Source of the DNA: Pantoea phytobeneficialis
GTDB lineage: Bacteria; Pseudomonadota; Gammaproteobacteria; Enterobacterales; Enterobacteriaceae
Direction of reading: 5' to 3'
NCBI RefSeq assembly: GCF_009728735.1
Contig: NZ_CP024636.1
Location: 1,764,925-1,828,924, forward strand
Length of the DNA: 64,000 nt
Part shown: in pieces, positions 51,985 through 62,672 of the stretch
How the letters are laid out: each line of letters starts with the position of its first letter
Numbering within the stretch: position 1 is the first letter of the stretch
Made by a program: the position numbers and the translations under genes
The notes under the pieces: model-generated
What the model was told of the DNA's origin: nothing
What the model saw: the letters and a program-made list of their open reading frames with translations, nothing else
Database searches by the model: none

Positions 51985-53331
51985 TCAATTAATTGATGAG
52001 TTTTCCCGGTGTAATGTCACCGCCGGTCCCTCAGCCAGCGTTTTTCCTTTATTTGCGCTAACAGACACATGATCCAGCCTTGCGGTGACGTATCTGGCCT
52101 GCACCCCGTATTCAGCGGTGATGGCAATATGGTGCAGATTGACATCGGTGATCGGTGCTTCCGGCAATCCGCTCAATATCATGGCGTATTTGGCACCGGT
52201 CGCCGCCAGATGATTGACGGTGATACCTGAGATAAAAGGCGTGGTGGCCGTCACCGGCGCTGGCGTGATAGGGGCAACCAGTGAATGACCTGCCGCACCG
52301 GCCTGACCGGAGTAACTGTCGGTAACCAGCAGCGGTGTGGCAACATTTGTCATCGTCACATGGTCAACCAGGAATGGCCCAATCTTGTTGCCGCGATCGC
52401 GACCTGATTTCACGCGCAGCCCATTTTCTGCGCCGATAAATCTCACATGTGAAACCACCACATTGCCGATACCGTTGATCGTCTCGCTACCCAGTGAAAT
52501 CCCATGTCCTTGTCTCATCACGGAATCCTGAACAGTGATATTTTCAGATTTTCCTCCGCTGCCCACGGTGATACCTGATTTGATGGCGATATGATCATCA
52601 CCGGTACTGATGTCGGCGTGTTTTATCCGGATGTCTGTAGAAGAAACGATATCGATACCATCGGTATTCGGTGAGGTGATGGGGTTATCGACGGTCAGTT
52701 GATCAATGTTCAGCTGATGGCTATTTCTGAGTACCAGGTTCCACATGGGGGAGTTGGTCAGCCGGATATGATGAATCTCTGAGGATGACACATTATTCAT
52801 TTCCACCAGCCAGGGCCTGGGCATGCCATTTGCCAGAGGTATCCCTTTATATTTTGCTGTAAAAGCCTCCGGATGGCCGGACCTGACGGTATTGCGCAAA
52901 TCGATCGCGGCTGGCCACCAGGCTTGCGCACCGTTGCCATCAATGGTCCCGCCACCCTCAATCGCCACATGACTGACACCATTGGCGAGGATGAATGCCT
53001 CATTCGGCTGTGTGGGCCTGCCAAGAAAGGCATCCACGAACTGGCGAGTATCGGGGGTGGCTTTCAGGGTAACGCCGTCGGGAATCACTAATCTCACGTT
53101 GCTTTTTAACGCGATCGGACCTGAAAGCCACACCCCTGACCCCAGTGTGACTTTACCTCCGCCTTTTTGCGCACACAGATCAATCGCTTGTTGAATGGCC
53201 CTGGTATTCAGCGTTACGCCATCGCCCTTGCCACCGAAATCAGCGGGGGAGCAAAGAAAGGGTGCGGCAGCGGCGTACAAGGGAGTAAGGCTTACGGCGA
53301 CTAAAGCAAAACCAAACGTTGTTTTCTTCAT
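51985..53331 (-). CDS. Glycoside hydrolase family 28 (polygalacturonase-type pectinase)
   Basis: A 448-residue secreted right-handed beta-helix enzyme. A signal peptide (MKKTTFGFALVAVSLTPLYAAAA) starts it. The family motifs are present: N222-TDG, G244-DD with catalytic Asp245-Asp246 (TGDDHIAIKSG), G275-HG with His276 (GHGISLGS), and RVKSGRDRGN where GH28 has RIK. It would cut galacturonan or related pectin in the periplasm or outside. Between DDHIAIKSG and GHGIS is a short glycine-rich loop (VGSGGKSE). No transporter or uronate genes adjoin it, so the product's fate is unknown. This fits a plant-associated lifestyle. Confidence 0.92.
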   Translation of the reverse strand: MKKTTFGFALVAVSLTPLYAAAAPFLCSPADFGGKGDGVTLNTRAIQQAIDLCAQKGGGKVTLGSGVWLSGPIALKSNVRLVIPDGVTLKATPDTRQFVDAFLGRPTQPNEAFILANGVSHVAIEGGGTIDGNGAQAWWPAAIDLRNTVRSGHPEAFTAKYKGIPLANGMPRPWLVEMNNVSSSEIHHIRLTNSPMWNLVLRNSHQLNIDQLTVDNPITSPNTDGIDIVSSTDIRIKHADISTGDDHIAIKSGITVGSGGKSENITVQDSVMRQGHGISLGSETINGIGNVVVSHVRFIGAENGLRVKSGRDRGNKIGPFLVDHVTMTNVATPLLVTDSYSGQAGAAGHSLVAPITPAPVTATTPFISGITVNHLAATGAKYAMILSGLPEAPITDVNLHHIAITAEYGVQARYVTARLDHVSVSANKGKTLAEGPAVTLHRENSSIN

Positions 53332-53546
53332 GATATTGACGTCAATCCATAGAAATTAAGCACAGCCCATCAATGTAGCGTTGCCGACAAAAGCGGAGTA
53401 GAAGAAAGCCGCGTAGTGGGGCCGCGTTTTCTTGAGTATTTGTTTTTTCGATGTATTTATTCCGGGCAAATGCAAGCAAATATTGCGCGAAGTTATTTGC
53501 CATTGCCATTATCCGGCCACGGTGACTGGCAAAATCCTTATTCGCG

Positions 53547-53557
53547 TCTACACTTAA
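53547..53557 (+). promoter_or_regulatory. Sigma-S-type -10 element upstream of otsBA
   Basis: TCTACACTTAA matches KCTAYACTTAA at all 11 positions. It lies 180 bases before the otsB start in a 405-base gap where I see no other motif. The otsBA operon is RpoS-dependent in E. coli. Confidence 0.6.
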
Positions 53558-53736
53558 CCGCATTGATGTTCGCAGTCTGGTTACGGTGTTGACTATAAAC
53601 TTGTTAATTTGTGGAGCGTTACCCATCGAAATACCATCCAGTCGGCAAACCCTCCCCGTTATACGTATCTTATCCTGCACGCAACCCGCCTCCGAACATC
53701 GATATTGCTATCAGCCATTCGTACAGGAGGAGTGAC

Positions 53737-54525
53737 GTGACCCCAGCGGTACATGAGATCAGCACCCTACCGTCGTTGAGCGGCGGGCTTTTTGCCTTCT
53801 TTTTTGATGTTGATGGCACGCTGGCGACGATTCAACCGCAGCCCGAGATGGTGGCGATACCTGCATCGGTGCGCCAGCATCTGCAACAACTCTCCAATCT
53901 TAATCACGGCGCGCTGGCGCTGGTGTCTGGTCGACCGATTGCGCAACTGGATGACCTGGTTGCGCCGCTGGAAGCCTCAGCGGCAGGTGTGCACGGGGCT
54001 GAACGCCGTGATGCCAGTGGCCGTATACATCGCCACTCACTGCCCGCCGATGTTGCGCAAACGCTGCAACGGGAATTGCAGGAAACGCTGGATCAATGGC
54101 CCGGCACTCAGCTGGAAGCCAAAGGGATGGCGTTTGCGCTGCATTATCGTCAGGCGATGACATATGAACAGGCGGTTATCAAGCTGGCGCAGGATGCTGT
54201 CGCCCGTTTTCCGGGGCTGGCGCTGCAACCGGGAAAATGCGTGGTGGAACTGAAACCGCAGGGCATCGATAAAGGCGCGGCGATCCGTGAATTTATGCGA
54301 GAAGCGCCTTTTGCCGGACGCATTCCGGTATTTGTGGGAGACGACCTGACAGATGAACAAGGCTTCCTGGCGGTTAACGCCCTGGGCGGTATCTCAGTCA
54401 AGGTCGGAGAAGGTTCCAGCTATGCGCGCTACCGCCTCAGCAGTGTGGATGCGGTCTGGAGCTGGCTGGAACAATTACTATTACAATCAAAGCATGACAA
54501 CGTCGGTAAGGAGTCAAGGTTATGA
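53737..54525 (+). CDS. otsB: Trehalose-6-phosphate phosphatase
   Basis: A 262-residue HAD phosphatase that removes phosphate from trehalose 6-phosphate. The GTG at 53737 has an AGGAGG site and gives a length close to E. coli OtsB (266); the frame back to 53611 runs into the promoter area. The HAD motif is FFDVDGTLA with nucleophile D24 and D26, then VSGRPIAQLDD, KGAAIREFM and FVGDDLTDEQGF for Mg binding. It overlaps the synthase gene by 4 bases, so the two proteins are produced together for osmotic and stationary-phase trehalose synthesis. Confidence 0.95.
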   Translation: MTPAVHEISTLPSLSGGLFAFFFDVDGTLATIQPQPEMVAIPASVRQHLQQLSNLNHGALALVSGRPIAQLDDLVAPLEASAAGVHGAERRDASGRIHRHSLPADVAQTLQRELQETLDQWPGTQLEAKGMAFALHYRQAMTYEQAVIKLAQDAVARFPGLALQPGKCVVELKPQGIDKGAAIREFMREAPFAGRIPVFVGDDLTDEQGFLAVNALGGISVKVGEGSSYARYRLSSVDAVWSWLEQLLLQSKHDNVGKESRL

Positions 54526-55958
54526 GTCGCTTAGTAGTCGTATCTAACCGTATTGCCATTCCTGATGGGACCAAAGCCAGTGCAGGCGGCCTCGCCGTGG
54601 GTTTACTGGATGCGCTGAAAACCACCGGAGGATTATGGTTTGGCTGGAACGGCGAGATCAGCGAGATTTCCGGTGAAGAAGAGGATGAGGTGAGTGTCAG
54701 CGAGGTTGACGGCATCACCTATGCTGCGATGCCGCTGAATCAGAATGATTATGATCTTTACTACTGCCAGTTCTCCAACACCGTTATCTGGCCAGCTTTC
54801 CATTATCGCCTCGATCTGGTGCAGTTTCAGCGCGAAGCCTGGGAGGGCTATTGCCGCGTCAATACCCTGTTGGCGGATCGCCTGAAACCGCTGTTACGTG
54901 CAGACGATATTTTATGGATTCACGATTATCATTTGCTGCCCTTTGCCGCCGAGTTGCGCAAACAGGGTATTAACAACCGTATCGGATTCTTTCTGCATAT
55001 CCCGTTCCCGACGCCGGAAATCTTCAATGCGCTGCCACCCCATCAGGCGCTGCTGGAGATGCTGTGCGACTACGACTTGTTGGGTTTCCAGACAGAATCC
55101 GATCGCGTGGCCTTTCTCGATAGCCTGAGCCAGTTGACGCAGCTACAGAATAAAGGTGAGAAGAAACATCGGGCGTTCGGCAATACGTTTATGACCGAGG
55201 TCTACCCGATTGGTATCGAGCCTGACAGTATTAAAGAGATGGCTGAGGGGCCGTTGCCACCGAAAATGGCGGCGATGAAGCGGGAACTGGGGGATGTGCA
55301 GAACATCATCGCCTGTGAGCGACTGGATTACTCCAAGGGCCTGCCAGAGCGTTTTCTGGCCTATGAAGCGTTGCTGGAGCATTACCCACAGCATCGCGGC
55401 AACATCCGCTATTCGCAGATCGCGCCAACCTCACGCGGTGAGGTGCAGGCTTATCAGGACATTCGTCATCAGCTGGAAACCGAAGCCGGACGTATCAACG
55501 GGAAATATGGCACGCTGGGCTGGACGCCGCTTTATTACCTCAACCAGCATTTTGATCGCCGTCTGTTAATGAAGATTTTCCGCCTGACGGACGTAGGGCT
55601 GATCACGCCGTTACGTGATGGCATGAATCTGGTGGCGAAGGAGTACGTGGCGGCGCAGGACCCGGATGACCCTGGTGTACTGATTCTGTCGCGCTTTGCC
55701 GGCGCGGCTAACGAGCTGACGTCAGCCTTAATCGTCAACCCTTATGACCGCGATGAAGTCGCCGCCGCGCTGGACCGGGCGCTGACCATGCCACGTACTG
55801 AGCGTATATCGCGTTATAACGACATGATGGCGGTATTGCGACAACACGATATCTCACACTGGCGTGAGCGTTTCCTGGCGGATTTAAACACCCTGCCGGA
55901 ACGCAGCGCAGATCACGGTACCGCGCAGAAAGTCGCAACCTTTCCGAAACTGGCCTGA
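54522..55958 (+). CDS. otsA: Trehalose-6-phosphate synthase
   Basis: A 478-residue GT20 glycosyltransferase making trehalose 6-phosphate from UDP-glucose and glucose 6-phosphate. It starts [15 protein letters not shown] as in E. coli. [23 protein letters not shown] binds UDP-glucose; later come [56 protein letters not shown] and [18 protein letters not shown], the conserved substrate-binding strands. It follows otsB by overlap. The order otsBA next to flhDC matches enteric genomes, although E. coli has uspC between. Confidence 0.96.
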   Translation: MSRLVVVSNRIAIPDGTKASAGGLAVGLLDALKTTGGLWFGWNGEISEISGEEEDEVSVSEVDGITYAAMPLNQNDYDLYYCQFSNTVIWPAFHYRLDLVQFQREAWEGYCRVNTLLADRLKPLLRADDILWIHDYHLLPFAAELRKQGINNRIGFFLHIPFPTPEIFNALPPHQALLEMLCDYDLLGFQTESDRVAFLDSLSQLTQLQNKGEKKHRAFGNTFMTEVYPIGIEPDSIKEMAEGPLPPKMAAMKRELGDVQNIIACERLDYSKGLPERFLAYEALLEHYPQHRGNIRYSQIAPTSRGEVQAYQDIRHQLETEAGRINGKYGTLGWTPLYYLNQHFDRRLLMKIFRLTDVGLITPLRDGMNLVAKEYVAAQDPDDPGVLILSRFAGAANELTSALIVNPYDRDEVAAALDRALTMPRTERISRYNDMMAVLRQHDISHWRERFLADLNTLPERSADHGTAQKVATFPKLA

Positions 55959-55993
55959 TTCAGCAGGGGACTCTGAAATGTGTTCCCCTGGAA

Positions 55994-56067
55994 CGTAGCG
56001 GCGCGATTTATCGCGCAATTTCGTATGCGCTGCCGGCAAAACCCGCACGATAAATCGCACCGCTACG
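55994..56067. repeat. GCGCGATTTATCGCGC palindrome, paired copy after otsA
   Basis: CGTAGCGGCGCGATTTATCG and inverted ACGATAAATCGCACCGCTAC. It may act as the otsBA terminator. Confidence 0.85.
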
Positions 56068-57014
56068 CTGGCAGCGTTTACATTCGCTTTCCTCACTCAT
56101 TATTACGCCCCGTAATCGACGCTTTTTCGTTAAGCCGCGAATATACGATATATCAGGCAATTCCGTTATTTTCGCTCAAAAAAGCAACAATCAGGTGTGA
56201 AAACGCTTTTTTTCTCGATGCAATCCTAAAGATCTTCATCCCGCTGCCGATAGTTTTGCTACATCAATGCCTAAGCGCAACGATTCATTCATATCCCTAA
56301 TGTAACGCATTGTTACATCCACTGTCGTTCACTAAACACTCCCTACGAACCGTTAACGCTATGTTGGCGCTCCGCGCAGACTATTCACATAACGCTTGCG
56401 GCACGCCGTTTATGACTTTGCGCAATATTCCCTGTAAGTGATTAATTTGAAAGCGAATAATTTCGACTTAATTTAGCATATTATGCTACTTGTTCTTTTA
56501 AAGGTGGTGCATTGCCGCGACCTAATCGCAACGCGGCAGATAAAAGATCGCTTCAGGCTGTTGATATGCCAGATAGCGATTTGTAAGCGAAACGACAGGG
56601 AAATATTAGCGAAATAATGCATTTTTGATTAAAAAATGAGCAACAGAAAAGCAAAGCTGAAGGGTTGGAGAAAAAATTTGCCTTAAAAGTGTGACGTAGA
56701 TCACACTTTATCTAAAATTTCACCCTTATCACGTTGTATGTCGAAATCAGACGATATAGATTTGCCTTGTTTTCGGAATAGTCTTAAAAAACTGTAAGCA
56801 GACGTCACGGAAGATGGTTACAACTCAAGAAAAGATTGGCCTGGAGTTATGACTACTACTGATCAGTGTCCCGGTGGGAAGTGAAACAGTTCAGTACACG
56901 TTTGGCTATGCCTGAATATTTTTTGCCATCTTTAGATTTACCAACCAGCAACCCGAACCATAGAGATATTCTTTCTGTGGCCGTATATATGTCGCGTCTA
57001 TCAGGATGGAAAAA
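56068..57014 (+). other. Long upstream regulatory region of flhDC
   Basis: Nearly 1 kb without a supported gene, AT-rich and long like the flhDC leader in E. coli, where many regulators (CRP, H-NS, RcsAB, OmpR, LrhA) act. The CRP site at 56690-56705 is the only motif I can name with confidence. The rest is AT-rich, including runs such as AAAAAATTTG. I did not recognise any small RNA or ORF. Confidence 0.6.
56690..56705. promoter_or_regulatory. CRP site in the flhDC upstream region
   Basis: TGTGACGTAGATCACA is a perfect TGTGA-N6-TCACA. It lies about 310 bases before the flhD start. CRP activates flhDC in E. coli. Confidence 0.85.
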
Positions 57015-57365
57015 ATGGGTACATCAGAATTACTAAAACATATCTATGACATCAACTTGTCATATTTGTTACTTGCTCAGCGTTTAATTAACCAGGAAAA
57101 AGCTTCAGCAATGTTTCGTTTGGGTATCGATGAGTCGATGGCCGATGCATTGTCACAATTAACTCTACCTGAGATGGTAAAATTAGCGGAAACCAATCAA
57201 CTGGTTTGCCAGTTCCGCTTCACTGACCACAACATTATTAATCGCCTGACACAAGAATCGCGCGTGGATGATTTACAACAAATCCACACCGGTATTTTAT
57301 TATCCAGCCGTTTACTGCGTAACGCGTCCAAAGACGACGTTGGCACGAAAAAGAGGGCGGTATAA
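57015..57365 (+). CDS. flhD: Flagellar master regulator FlhD
   Basis: A 116-residue protein, the same length as E. coli FlhD. ATG 57015 with AGGA 8 bases before it gives [25 protein letters not shown]; the upstream ATG 57006 overlaps the ribosome site and is less likely. The segments [36 protein letters not shown] and [17 protein letters not shown] are strongly conserved. FlhD and FlhC form the FlhD4C2 activator of class 2 flagellar genes. It overlaps flhC by one base (TAATG). Confidence 0.96.
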   Translation: MGTSELLKHIYDINLSYLLLAQRLINQEKASAMFRLGIDESMADALSQLTLPEMVKLAETNQLVCQFRFTDHNIINRLTQESRVDDLQQIHTGILLSSRLLRNASKDDVGTKKRAV

Positions 57366-57943
57366 TGAGCGAAAAAAGTATTGTTCAGGAAGCGCGCGAC
57401 ATTCAACTCGCCATGGAGTTGATTACGCTGGGCGCGCGACTGCAAATGCTGGAAAGTGAAACGCAGCTGAGCCGCGGTCGCCTGATTAAGTTGTACAAAG
57501 AACTGCGCGGTAGCCCACCGCCAAAAGGGATGTTGCCGTTCTCCACTGACTGGTTCATGACCTGGGAACAAAATATCCATGCTTCCATGTTCTGTAACGC
57601 CTGGCAGTTCCTGTTAAAAACCGGGTTGAGCAACGGTGTGGAAGCGGTAATCAAAGCGTACCGTCTCTATCTTGAGCAGTGTCCACAATCTGATGATGGC
57701 CCGCTGCTGGCGCTGACGCGTGCGTGGACGCTGGTACGATTTGTGGAAAGTGGCATGCTGGAACTCTCCGATTGTAAATGCTGCAACGGTAGCTTTATTA
57801 ACCACGCACATCAGCCAGCAGGCAGCTTTGTGTGCAGCCTGTGCCAGCCGCCATCACGCGCGGTAAAAAGACGTAAACTTTCTGCAGATTCTGCCGATAC
57901 CTTTCCACAACTGCTGGATGAACAGGTTAAACACGCCGTTTAA
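57365..57943 (+). CDS. flhC: Flagellar master regulator FlhC
   Basis: A 192-residue partner of FlhD. Residues 1-100 are helical. The zinc-binding cysteines are C137, C140, C157 and C160 (SDCKCC and FVCSLC), at the same numbers as in E. coli. The TAATG overlap gives coupled translation. A strong terminator follows, so motA starts a new transcript or depends on read-through. Confidence 0.96.
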   Translation: MSEKSIVQEARDIQLAMELITLGARLQMLESETQLSRGRLIKLYKELRGSPPPKGMLPFSTDWFMTWEQNIHASMFCNAWQFLLKTGLSNGVEAVIKAYRLYLEQCPQSDDGPLLALTRAWTLVRFVESGMLELSDCKCCNGSFINHAHQPAGSFVCSLCQPPSRAVKRRKLSADSADTFPQLLDEQVKHAV

Positions 57944-57969
57944 GTTTGTTCGCATCGTGGAAGCCATCC

Positions 57970-57998
57970 AGCAGCGGTTAATCCGCTGCTTTTTTTTT
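57970..57998 (+). terminator. Rho-independent terminator after flhC
   Basis: GCAGCGG/CCGCTGC stem with a 5-base loop and nine T residues (57990-57998). Confidence 0.93.
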
Positions 57999-58075
57999 GC
58001 GCTACGTTTGTGAATAACACCTGCGGCTCTCTGGCTTAACTTCCACCAACACGTTACGGACGTAAGGATTTTTTT

Positions 58076-58963
58076 GTGCTGATTATTCTGGGTTATATCG
58101 TGGTCCTCGGGTCCGTGTTAGGCGGCTACTTGTTGGTTGGCGGCCATCTGGGCGCGCTTTATCAGCCATCGGAGTTGCTGATAATTGGCGGCGCTGCCGT
58201 TGGTGCTTTTTTGGTCGGTAACAATGGCAAGGCAATTAAAAAGACCTTAAAAGCATTTCCCTTGTTAATGCGCGGCTCGAAATATAACAAAGCCGTATAC
58301 ATGGATTTAATGGCTCTGCTGTATCGCCTGATGGCGAAATCCCGTCAGCAGGGGATGTTATCTCTCGAGCGCGATATTGAAGATCCCAGTCAGAGTGAAA
58401 TTTTTGCTAACTATCCGCGTATTCTGGCCGATAAACAGTTAGTGGATTTTATTACCGATTATTTGCGTTTGATGGTGAGCGGAAATATGAACGCCTTCGA
58501 AATCGAAGCGTTGATGGACGAAGAAATTGAGACCTATGAGCACGAGTGTGAAGTGCCAGCGCAAAGTTTATCCGCGGTCGGTGACGGCTTACCCGCCTTT
58601 GGTATCGTGGCAGCGGTAATGGGCGTGGTGCACGCACTGGCATCGGCGGACCGTCCGGCAGCAGAACTGGGTGCGTTGGTGGCACATGCGATGGTGGGGA
58701 CCTTCCTTGGCATCCTGCTGGCTTACGGCTTTATTTCGCCGCTGGCCTCACTGTTACGTCAGAAATGCGCTGAATCCACCAAGATGATGCAGTGCATTAA
58801 AGTGACCTTGCTCTCCAGTCTCAACGGTTACGCCCCGCAGATCGCGGTGGAGTTTGGGCGTAAAACCCTGTACTCCACAGAACGTCCGTCGTTCCAGGAG
58901 TTGGAAGAACACGTACGCAACGCGAAAAACCCGGCTAAACAGACCTCGGATGAAGCCTCATGA
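58076..58963 (+). CDS. motA: Flagellar motor stator protein MotA
   Basis: A 295-residue inner-membrane stator subunit, the same length as in E. coli. It starts at GTG (GTGCTGATTATTCTG), as E. coli motA does. Four membrane segments are visible: residues 1-22, 30-50, about 170-190 and 200-225. The cytoplasmic loop has [71 protein letters not shown] is the third-fourth segment region. It forms the proton channel with MotB. I do not see a sigma-28 promoter with a good match upstream. Confidence 0.96.
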   Translation: MLIILGYIVVLGSVLGGYLLVGGHLGALYQPSELLIIGGAAVGAFLVGNNGKAIKKTLKAFPLLMRGSKYNKAVYMDLMALLYRLMAKSRQQGMLSLERDIEDPSQSEIFANYPRILADKQLVDFITDYLRLMVSGNMNAFEIEALMDEEIETYEHECEVPAQSLSAVGDGLPAFGIVAAVMGVVHALASADRPAAELGALVAHAMVGTFLGILLAYGFISPLASLLRQKCAESTKMMQCIKVTLLSSLNGYAPQIAVEFGRKTLYSTERPSFQELEEHVRNAKNPAKQTSDEAS

Positions 58964-59988
58964 AGCATGGTAATCGCCCCATTGTGCTGATCAAACGGCG
59001 CAAACATAAAAGGCATGAAGGAGGTCATGGCTCATGGAAGATCGCCTATGCCGACTTTATGACGGCGATGATGGCGTTCTTTATGGTGATGTGGCTGCTC
59101 TCGATCGCGAACCCGCAGCAGCTGATACAGATTGCGGAATACTTCAGAACGCCGTTGAAAGTGGCGTTAACCGGTGGACAGCGCAGCAGCGACAGCGACA
59201 GCCCCATTCCTGGTGGCGGTGATGATCCGACCAAAAAGCAGGGTGAGGTCAAGAAAGCGGTCGATATGGATGCACAGAAACGTCAGCTGGATGATATCCG
59301 TCTGAACCGTCTGCGTGAAAAACTCGACCAGCTGATTGAAGCCGATCCGCGTCTGAAAGCGCTGCGTCCCCATTTGATCATCAATATGGTGGAAGAGGGG
59401 TTGCGTATCCAGATCATCGATAGCCAGAACCGACCGATGTTTAAAACCGGCAGCGCCGAGGTTGAGCCTTATATGCGCGATATCCTGCGTGCCATTGCGC
59501 CGTTGTTGAATGCTATCCCCAACAAAATCAGCCTGGCGGGGCACACCGATGACTTCCAGTATGCCAATGGCGATCGTGGTTACAGCAACTGGGAACTGTC
59601 GGCAGACCGTGCCAACGCCTCACGTCGCGAGTTGGTGATGGGGGGGCTTGATGCCGGCAAAATGCTGCGCATCGTCGGTATGGCTGACACCATGAAACTG
59701 AAAAACCGCGGGGGTGATGATGCTGTTAACCGCCGCATTAGCCTGCTGGTGTTGAACCATGACACTGAAGCAGCAATTGAAAAAGAGAACGCCGAGAGCG
59801 ATGCCGTCCAGGTTAGCGACCCGGCACAGATAATTCCCGATATTACCGCGCCCGCAGTTCCGGCTGCGCCGACAGCACCAGCGGCTTCAACGACACCGGC
59901 AGCGCCGGCTGCTTCGACGACGCCAGCTGCTCCGGCCAATCCGGGTGCAAGTGCGGTGACTACTGACCACTCCTCACAGCCGAGGTGA
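58960..59988 (+). CDS. motB: Flagellar motor stator protein MotB
   Basis: A 342-residue protein with one membrane segment at residues about 28-50 ([22 protein letters not shown]), carrying the proton-binding Asp32 as in E. coli. The periplasmic part has an OmpA/MotB peptidoglycan-binding domain with [42 protein letters not shown]. The C-terminus is an unusual Ala/Pro/Thr-rich tail ([23 protein letters not shown]...) of about 50 residues, longer and more repetitive than in E. coli. It overlaps motA by 4 bases. Confidence 0.95.
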   Translation: MKHGNRPIVLIKRRKHKRHEGGHGSWKIAYADFMTAMMAFFMVMWLLSIANPQQLIQIAEYFRTPLKVALTGGQRSSDSDSPIPGGGDDPTKKQGEVKKAVDMDAQKRQLDDIRLNRLREKLDQLIEADPRLKALRPHLIINMVEEGLRIQIIDSQNRPMFKTGSAEVEPYMRDILRAIAPLLNAIPNKISLAGHTDDFQYANGDRGYSNWELSADRANASRRELVMGGLDAGKMLRIVGMADTMKLKNRGGDDAVNRRISLLVLNHDTEAAIEKENAESDAVQVSDPAQIIPDITAPAVPAAPTAPAASTTPAAPAASTTPAAPANPGASAVTTDHSSQPR

Positions 59989-59992
59989 TCCC

Positions 59993-61984
59993 GTGAGCAT
60001 GGACATCAGCGATTTTTACCAGACGTTTTTTGATGAGGCCGATGAGCTGTTAGCGGACATGGAGCAACACCTGTTGGGACTGGATCCCCAGGAGCCAGAT
60101 TCCGAACAGTTGAATGCTATCTTCCGCGCTGCCCACTCGATTAAGGGCGGAGCCGGTACGTTCGGCTTTACCGTTTTACAGGAAACCACTCACATCCTGG
60201 AAAACATTCTGGATGGTGCGCGTCGTGGCGAAATGGCGCTCAGCACCGACATCATCAACCTGTTTTTGGAAACCAAAGATATTATGCAGGAACAGCTCGA
60301 TGCCTATAAAACCGCGCAGGAACCGAACGCAGAAAGCTTTAACTACATCTGCGAAGCCCTGCGTCAGCTGGCGCTGGAAGCCAAAGGGGTAGCGCCAGCC
60401 GCACCGGCCGCTGCTGCCGTGGTGGTAAACGAGGTGCCTGCGGTGCCGGCCACCGGCGCTGCGGGACTGCGTCTGCAACTGGTTGACCTGAAAGAAAAAG
60501 AACCCGATTTGTTGCTGGAAGAACTGGGCAATCTCGGTACGTTAAGTGACGTGGTAAAAGGTGCCAACACACTGGAAGCCACTATCGACGGCGTGGGTAA
60601 AGATGACATCGTCGCGGTGCTGTGCTTTGTGATTGAAGAAGCACAGATTCGCTTCCCGGAAGGTGCCGCTGCGCCTGAAGCCGCTCCGGCACCTGCGCCA
60701 GTGGTTGCGGCTGAACCGGCACCCACTGCCACCGTAACCGATATTACTCCGGCGAAGCGCGAAACCAAACGCGCAGCCGCACCGGCCAAAGCCAGCGAAT
60801 CCAGCAGTATCCGCGTTGCGGTAGAGAAAGTTGATCAGTTGATCAACCTGGTGGGTGAACTGGTGATTACCCAGTCGATGCTGGCACAGCGTTCCGGCGA
60901 ACTGGACCCGGTGGCACACGGTGATCTGCTGAACAGCATGGGGCAGTTGGAACGCAATGCGCGCGACCTCCAGGAATCGGTGATGTCGATCCGTATGATG
61001 CCGATGGAGTATGTCTTCAGCCGCTTCCCGCGCCTGGTGCGCGACCTTGCCAGCAAGCTGGGTAAAGAGGTGGAACTGACGCTGCTCGGCAGCTCGACCG
61101 AACTGGATAAGAGCCTGATCGAACGCATTATCGATCCGTTAACTCACCTGGTGCGTAACAGTCTCGACCACGGTATTGAATCACCGGAAAAACGTCTGGC
61201 CGCCGGGAAAAGCGGTGTCGGTAATTTGACGCTGTCTGCGGAACATCAGGGCGGCAACATCTGTATCGAAGTGGTCGATGACGGTGCGGGCCTCAACCGT
61301 GAACGTATTCTGGCGAAAGCGATGTCCTCTGGCCTGCCGGTCAGTGAAAGCATGAGCGACGAAGAAGTCGGCATGTTGATCTTCGCACCTGGCTTCTCCA
61401 CCGCTGAACAGGTAACCGACGTGTCGGGCCGTGGTGTTGGCATGGATGTGGTGAAGCGAAATATTCAGGAAATGGGCGGTCACGTCGAAATCGCCTCGAA
61501 GCAGGGCAAAGGCACCACCATCCGCATTCTGCTGCCGTTGACGCTGGCTATTCTGGATGGGATGTCCGTACGTGTTGCCGATGAAGTGTTTATCCTGCCA
61601 CTCAACGCGGTGATGGAATCGCTGCAACCGCGTGCCGAAGAACTGAAACCGCTGGCCGGTGGCGAACGCGTGCTGGAAGTGCGTGGTGAGTATCTGCCGC
61701 TGGTGGAACTGTGGAATGTGTTCGATGTGCAGCACGCCAAAACCGATGCTACGCAGGGGATTGTGGTGATCCTGCAAAGCGCAGGCCGTCGCTATGCCCT
61801 GTTGGTTGATCAGCTGATTGGTCAGCATCAGGTGGTGGTGAAAAACCTCGAAAGCAACTACCGCAAAGTGCCGGGCATCTCCGCCGCCACCATCCTTGGC
61901 GATGGCAGCGTGGCGTTGATTGTGGATGTCTCAGCCCTGCAATCGCTGAACCGTGAAAAACGTGTGGCCGGTGCCGCAGCGTAA
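59993..61984 (+). CDS. cheA: Chemotaxis histidine kinase CheA
   Basis: A 663-residue cytoplasmic kinase. P1 holds the phosphorylated His48 in [13 protein letters not shown]. The P2 domain near residues 155-225 binds CheY/CheB. A basic linker ([21 protein letters not shown]) precedes the dimerisation domain. The ATP site has [21 protein letters not shown] and [24 protein letters not shown], and the P5 domain is CheW-like. The Ala/Pro-rich linkers are longer than in E. coli (654 residues). The start is GTG 59993, with ATG 59999 possible. It lies 4 bases after motB. Confidence 0.96.
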   Translation: MSMDISDFYQTFFDEADELLADMEQHLLGLDPQEPDSEQLNAIFRAAHSIKGGAGTFGFTVLQETTHILENILDGARRGEMALSTDIINLFLETKDIMQEQLDAYKTAQEPNAESFNYICEALRQLALEAKGVAPAAPAAAAVVVNEVPAVPATGAAGLRLQLVDLKEKEPDLLLEELGNLGTLSDVVKGANTLEATIDGVGKDDIVAVLCFVIEEAQIRFPEGAAAPEAAPAPAPVVAAEPAPTATVTDITPAKRETKRAAAPAKASESSSIRVAVEKVDQLINLVGELVITQSMLAQRSGELDPVAHGDLLNSMGQLERNARDLQESVMSIRMMPMEYVFSRFPRLVRDLASKLGKEVELTLLGSSTELDKSLIERIIDPLTHLVRNSLDHGIESPEKRLAAGKSGVGNLTLSAEHQGGNICIEVVDDGAGLNRERILAKAMSSGLPVSESMSDEEVGMLIFAPGFSTAEQVTDVSGRGVGMDVVKRNIQEMGGHVEIASKQGKGTTIRILLPLTLAILDGMSVRVADEVFILPLNAVMESLQPRAEELKPLAGGERVLEVRGEYLPLVELWNVFDVQHAKTDATQGIVVILQSAGRRYALLVDQLIGQHQVVVKNLESNYRKVPGISAATILGDGSVALIVDVSALQSLNREKRVAGAAA

Positions 61985-62007
61985 TCGATAACGAAAAGGT
62001 AAATACA

Positions 62008-62505
62008 ATGACTGGAATGGCAACCGTGACGAAAATCGCTGGCGAAACCGTGGGCCAGGAGTTCTTAGTCTTCACGCTGGGAGATGAAGAGTACGGTATC
62101 GATATCCTGAAAGTGCAGGAAATTCGTGGCTACGATCAGGTAACGCGTATCGCGAACACGCCGGAATTTATCAAAGGCGTGACCAACCTGCGCGGCGTGA
62201 TTGTGCCGATTATCGATCTGCGCGTGAAGTTTTCGCAGCCAGATGTGGATTACAACGAGAACACCGTGGTGATTGTGCTGAATCTTGAGCATCGCGTGGT
62301 GGGTATCGTGGTGGACGGTGTTTCTGATGTGCTGTCCCTGACGCAGGATCAAATCCGTCCGGCACCGGAATTCGCGGTGACCATGTCGACTGAGTATCTG
62401 ACGGGCCTCGGCGCGTTGGGTGAGCGCATGCTGATTCTGGTGGATATCGAGAAGCTGCTGAGCAGCGAAGAGATGGCGCTGGTCGATACCCTGCGCAGCG
62501 CATAA
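62008..62505 (+). CDS. cheW: Chemotaxis coupling protein CheW
   Basis: A 165-residue SH3-like adaptor linking receptors to Che[61 protein letters not shown] is nearly the canonical CheW core. AAAGG precedes the ATG. A hairpin terminator follows and the receptor gene then starts with its own sigma-28 promoter. Confidence 0.97.
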   Translation: MTGMATVTKIAGETVGQEFLVFTLGDEEYGIDILKVQEIRGYDQVTRIANTPEFIKGVTNLRGVIVPIIDLRVKFSQPDVDYNENTVVIVLNLEHRVVGIVVDGVSDVLSLTQDQIRPAPEFAVTMSTEYLTGLGALGERMLILVDIEKLLSSEEMALVDTLRSA

Positions 62506-62518
62506 GACCTGACTAATT

Positions 62519-62546
62519 AACGGGTCGGCTCGCCCGGCCCGTTATC
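62519..62546 (+). terminator. Hairpin terminator after cheW
   Basis: AACGGGTCGG pairs with CCGGCCCGTT around a short loop with one wobble pair, followed by ATCATTT. A modest T-tract. Confidence 0.7.
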
Positions 62547-62610
62547 ATTTCCTGTGGAAATAATTCCTTATAAATCAACATTATTTTTGCATTTTCTTCA
62601 CCATCTGATC

Positions 62611-62637
62611 TCAATTTCATCCCTGCCACGCCGATAA
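62611..62637 (+). promoter_or_regulatory. Sigma-28 (FliA) promoter of the chemoreceptor gene
   Basis: TCAA, 15 bases, then GCCGATAA. The -10 matches perfectly and the -35 at three of four bases, with exact spacing. It lies 36 bases before the ATG at 62673. Confidence 0.8.
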
Positions 62638-62672
62638 CTTCACTGCATTTTTTTCACTTTTCAGGGCAATGT

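Noticed and set aside
57943..58076. A sigma-28 promoter for motA
   Set aside because: No GCCGATAA-like -10 with TAAA at 15-base spacing was found.
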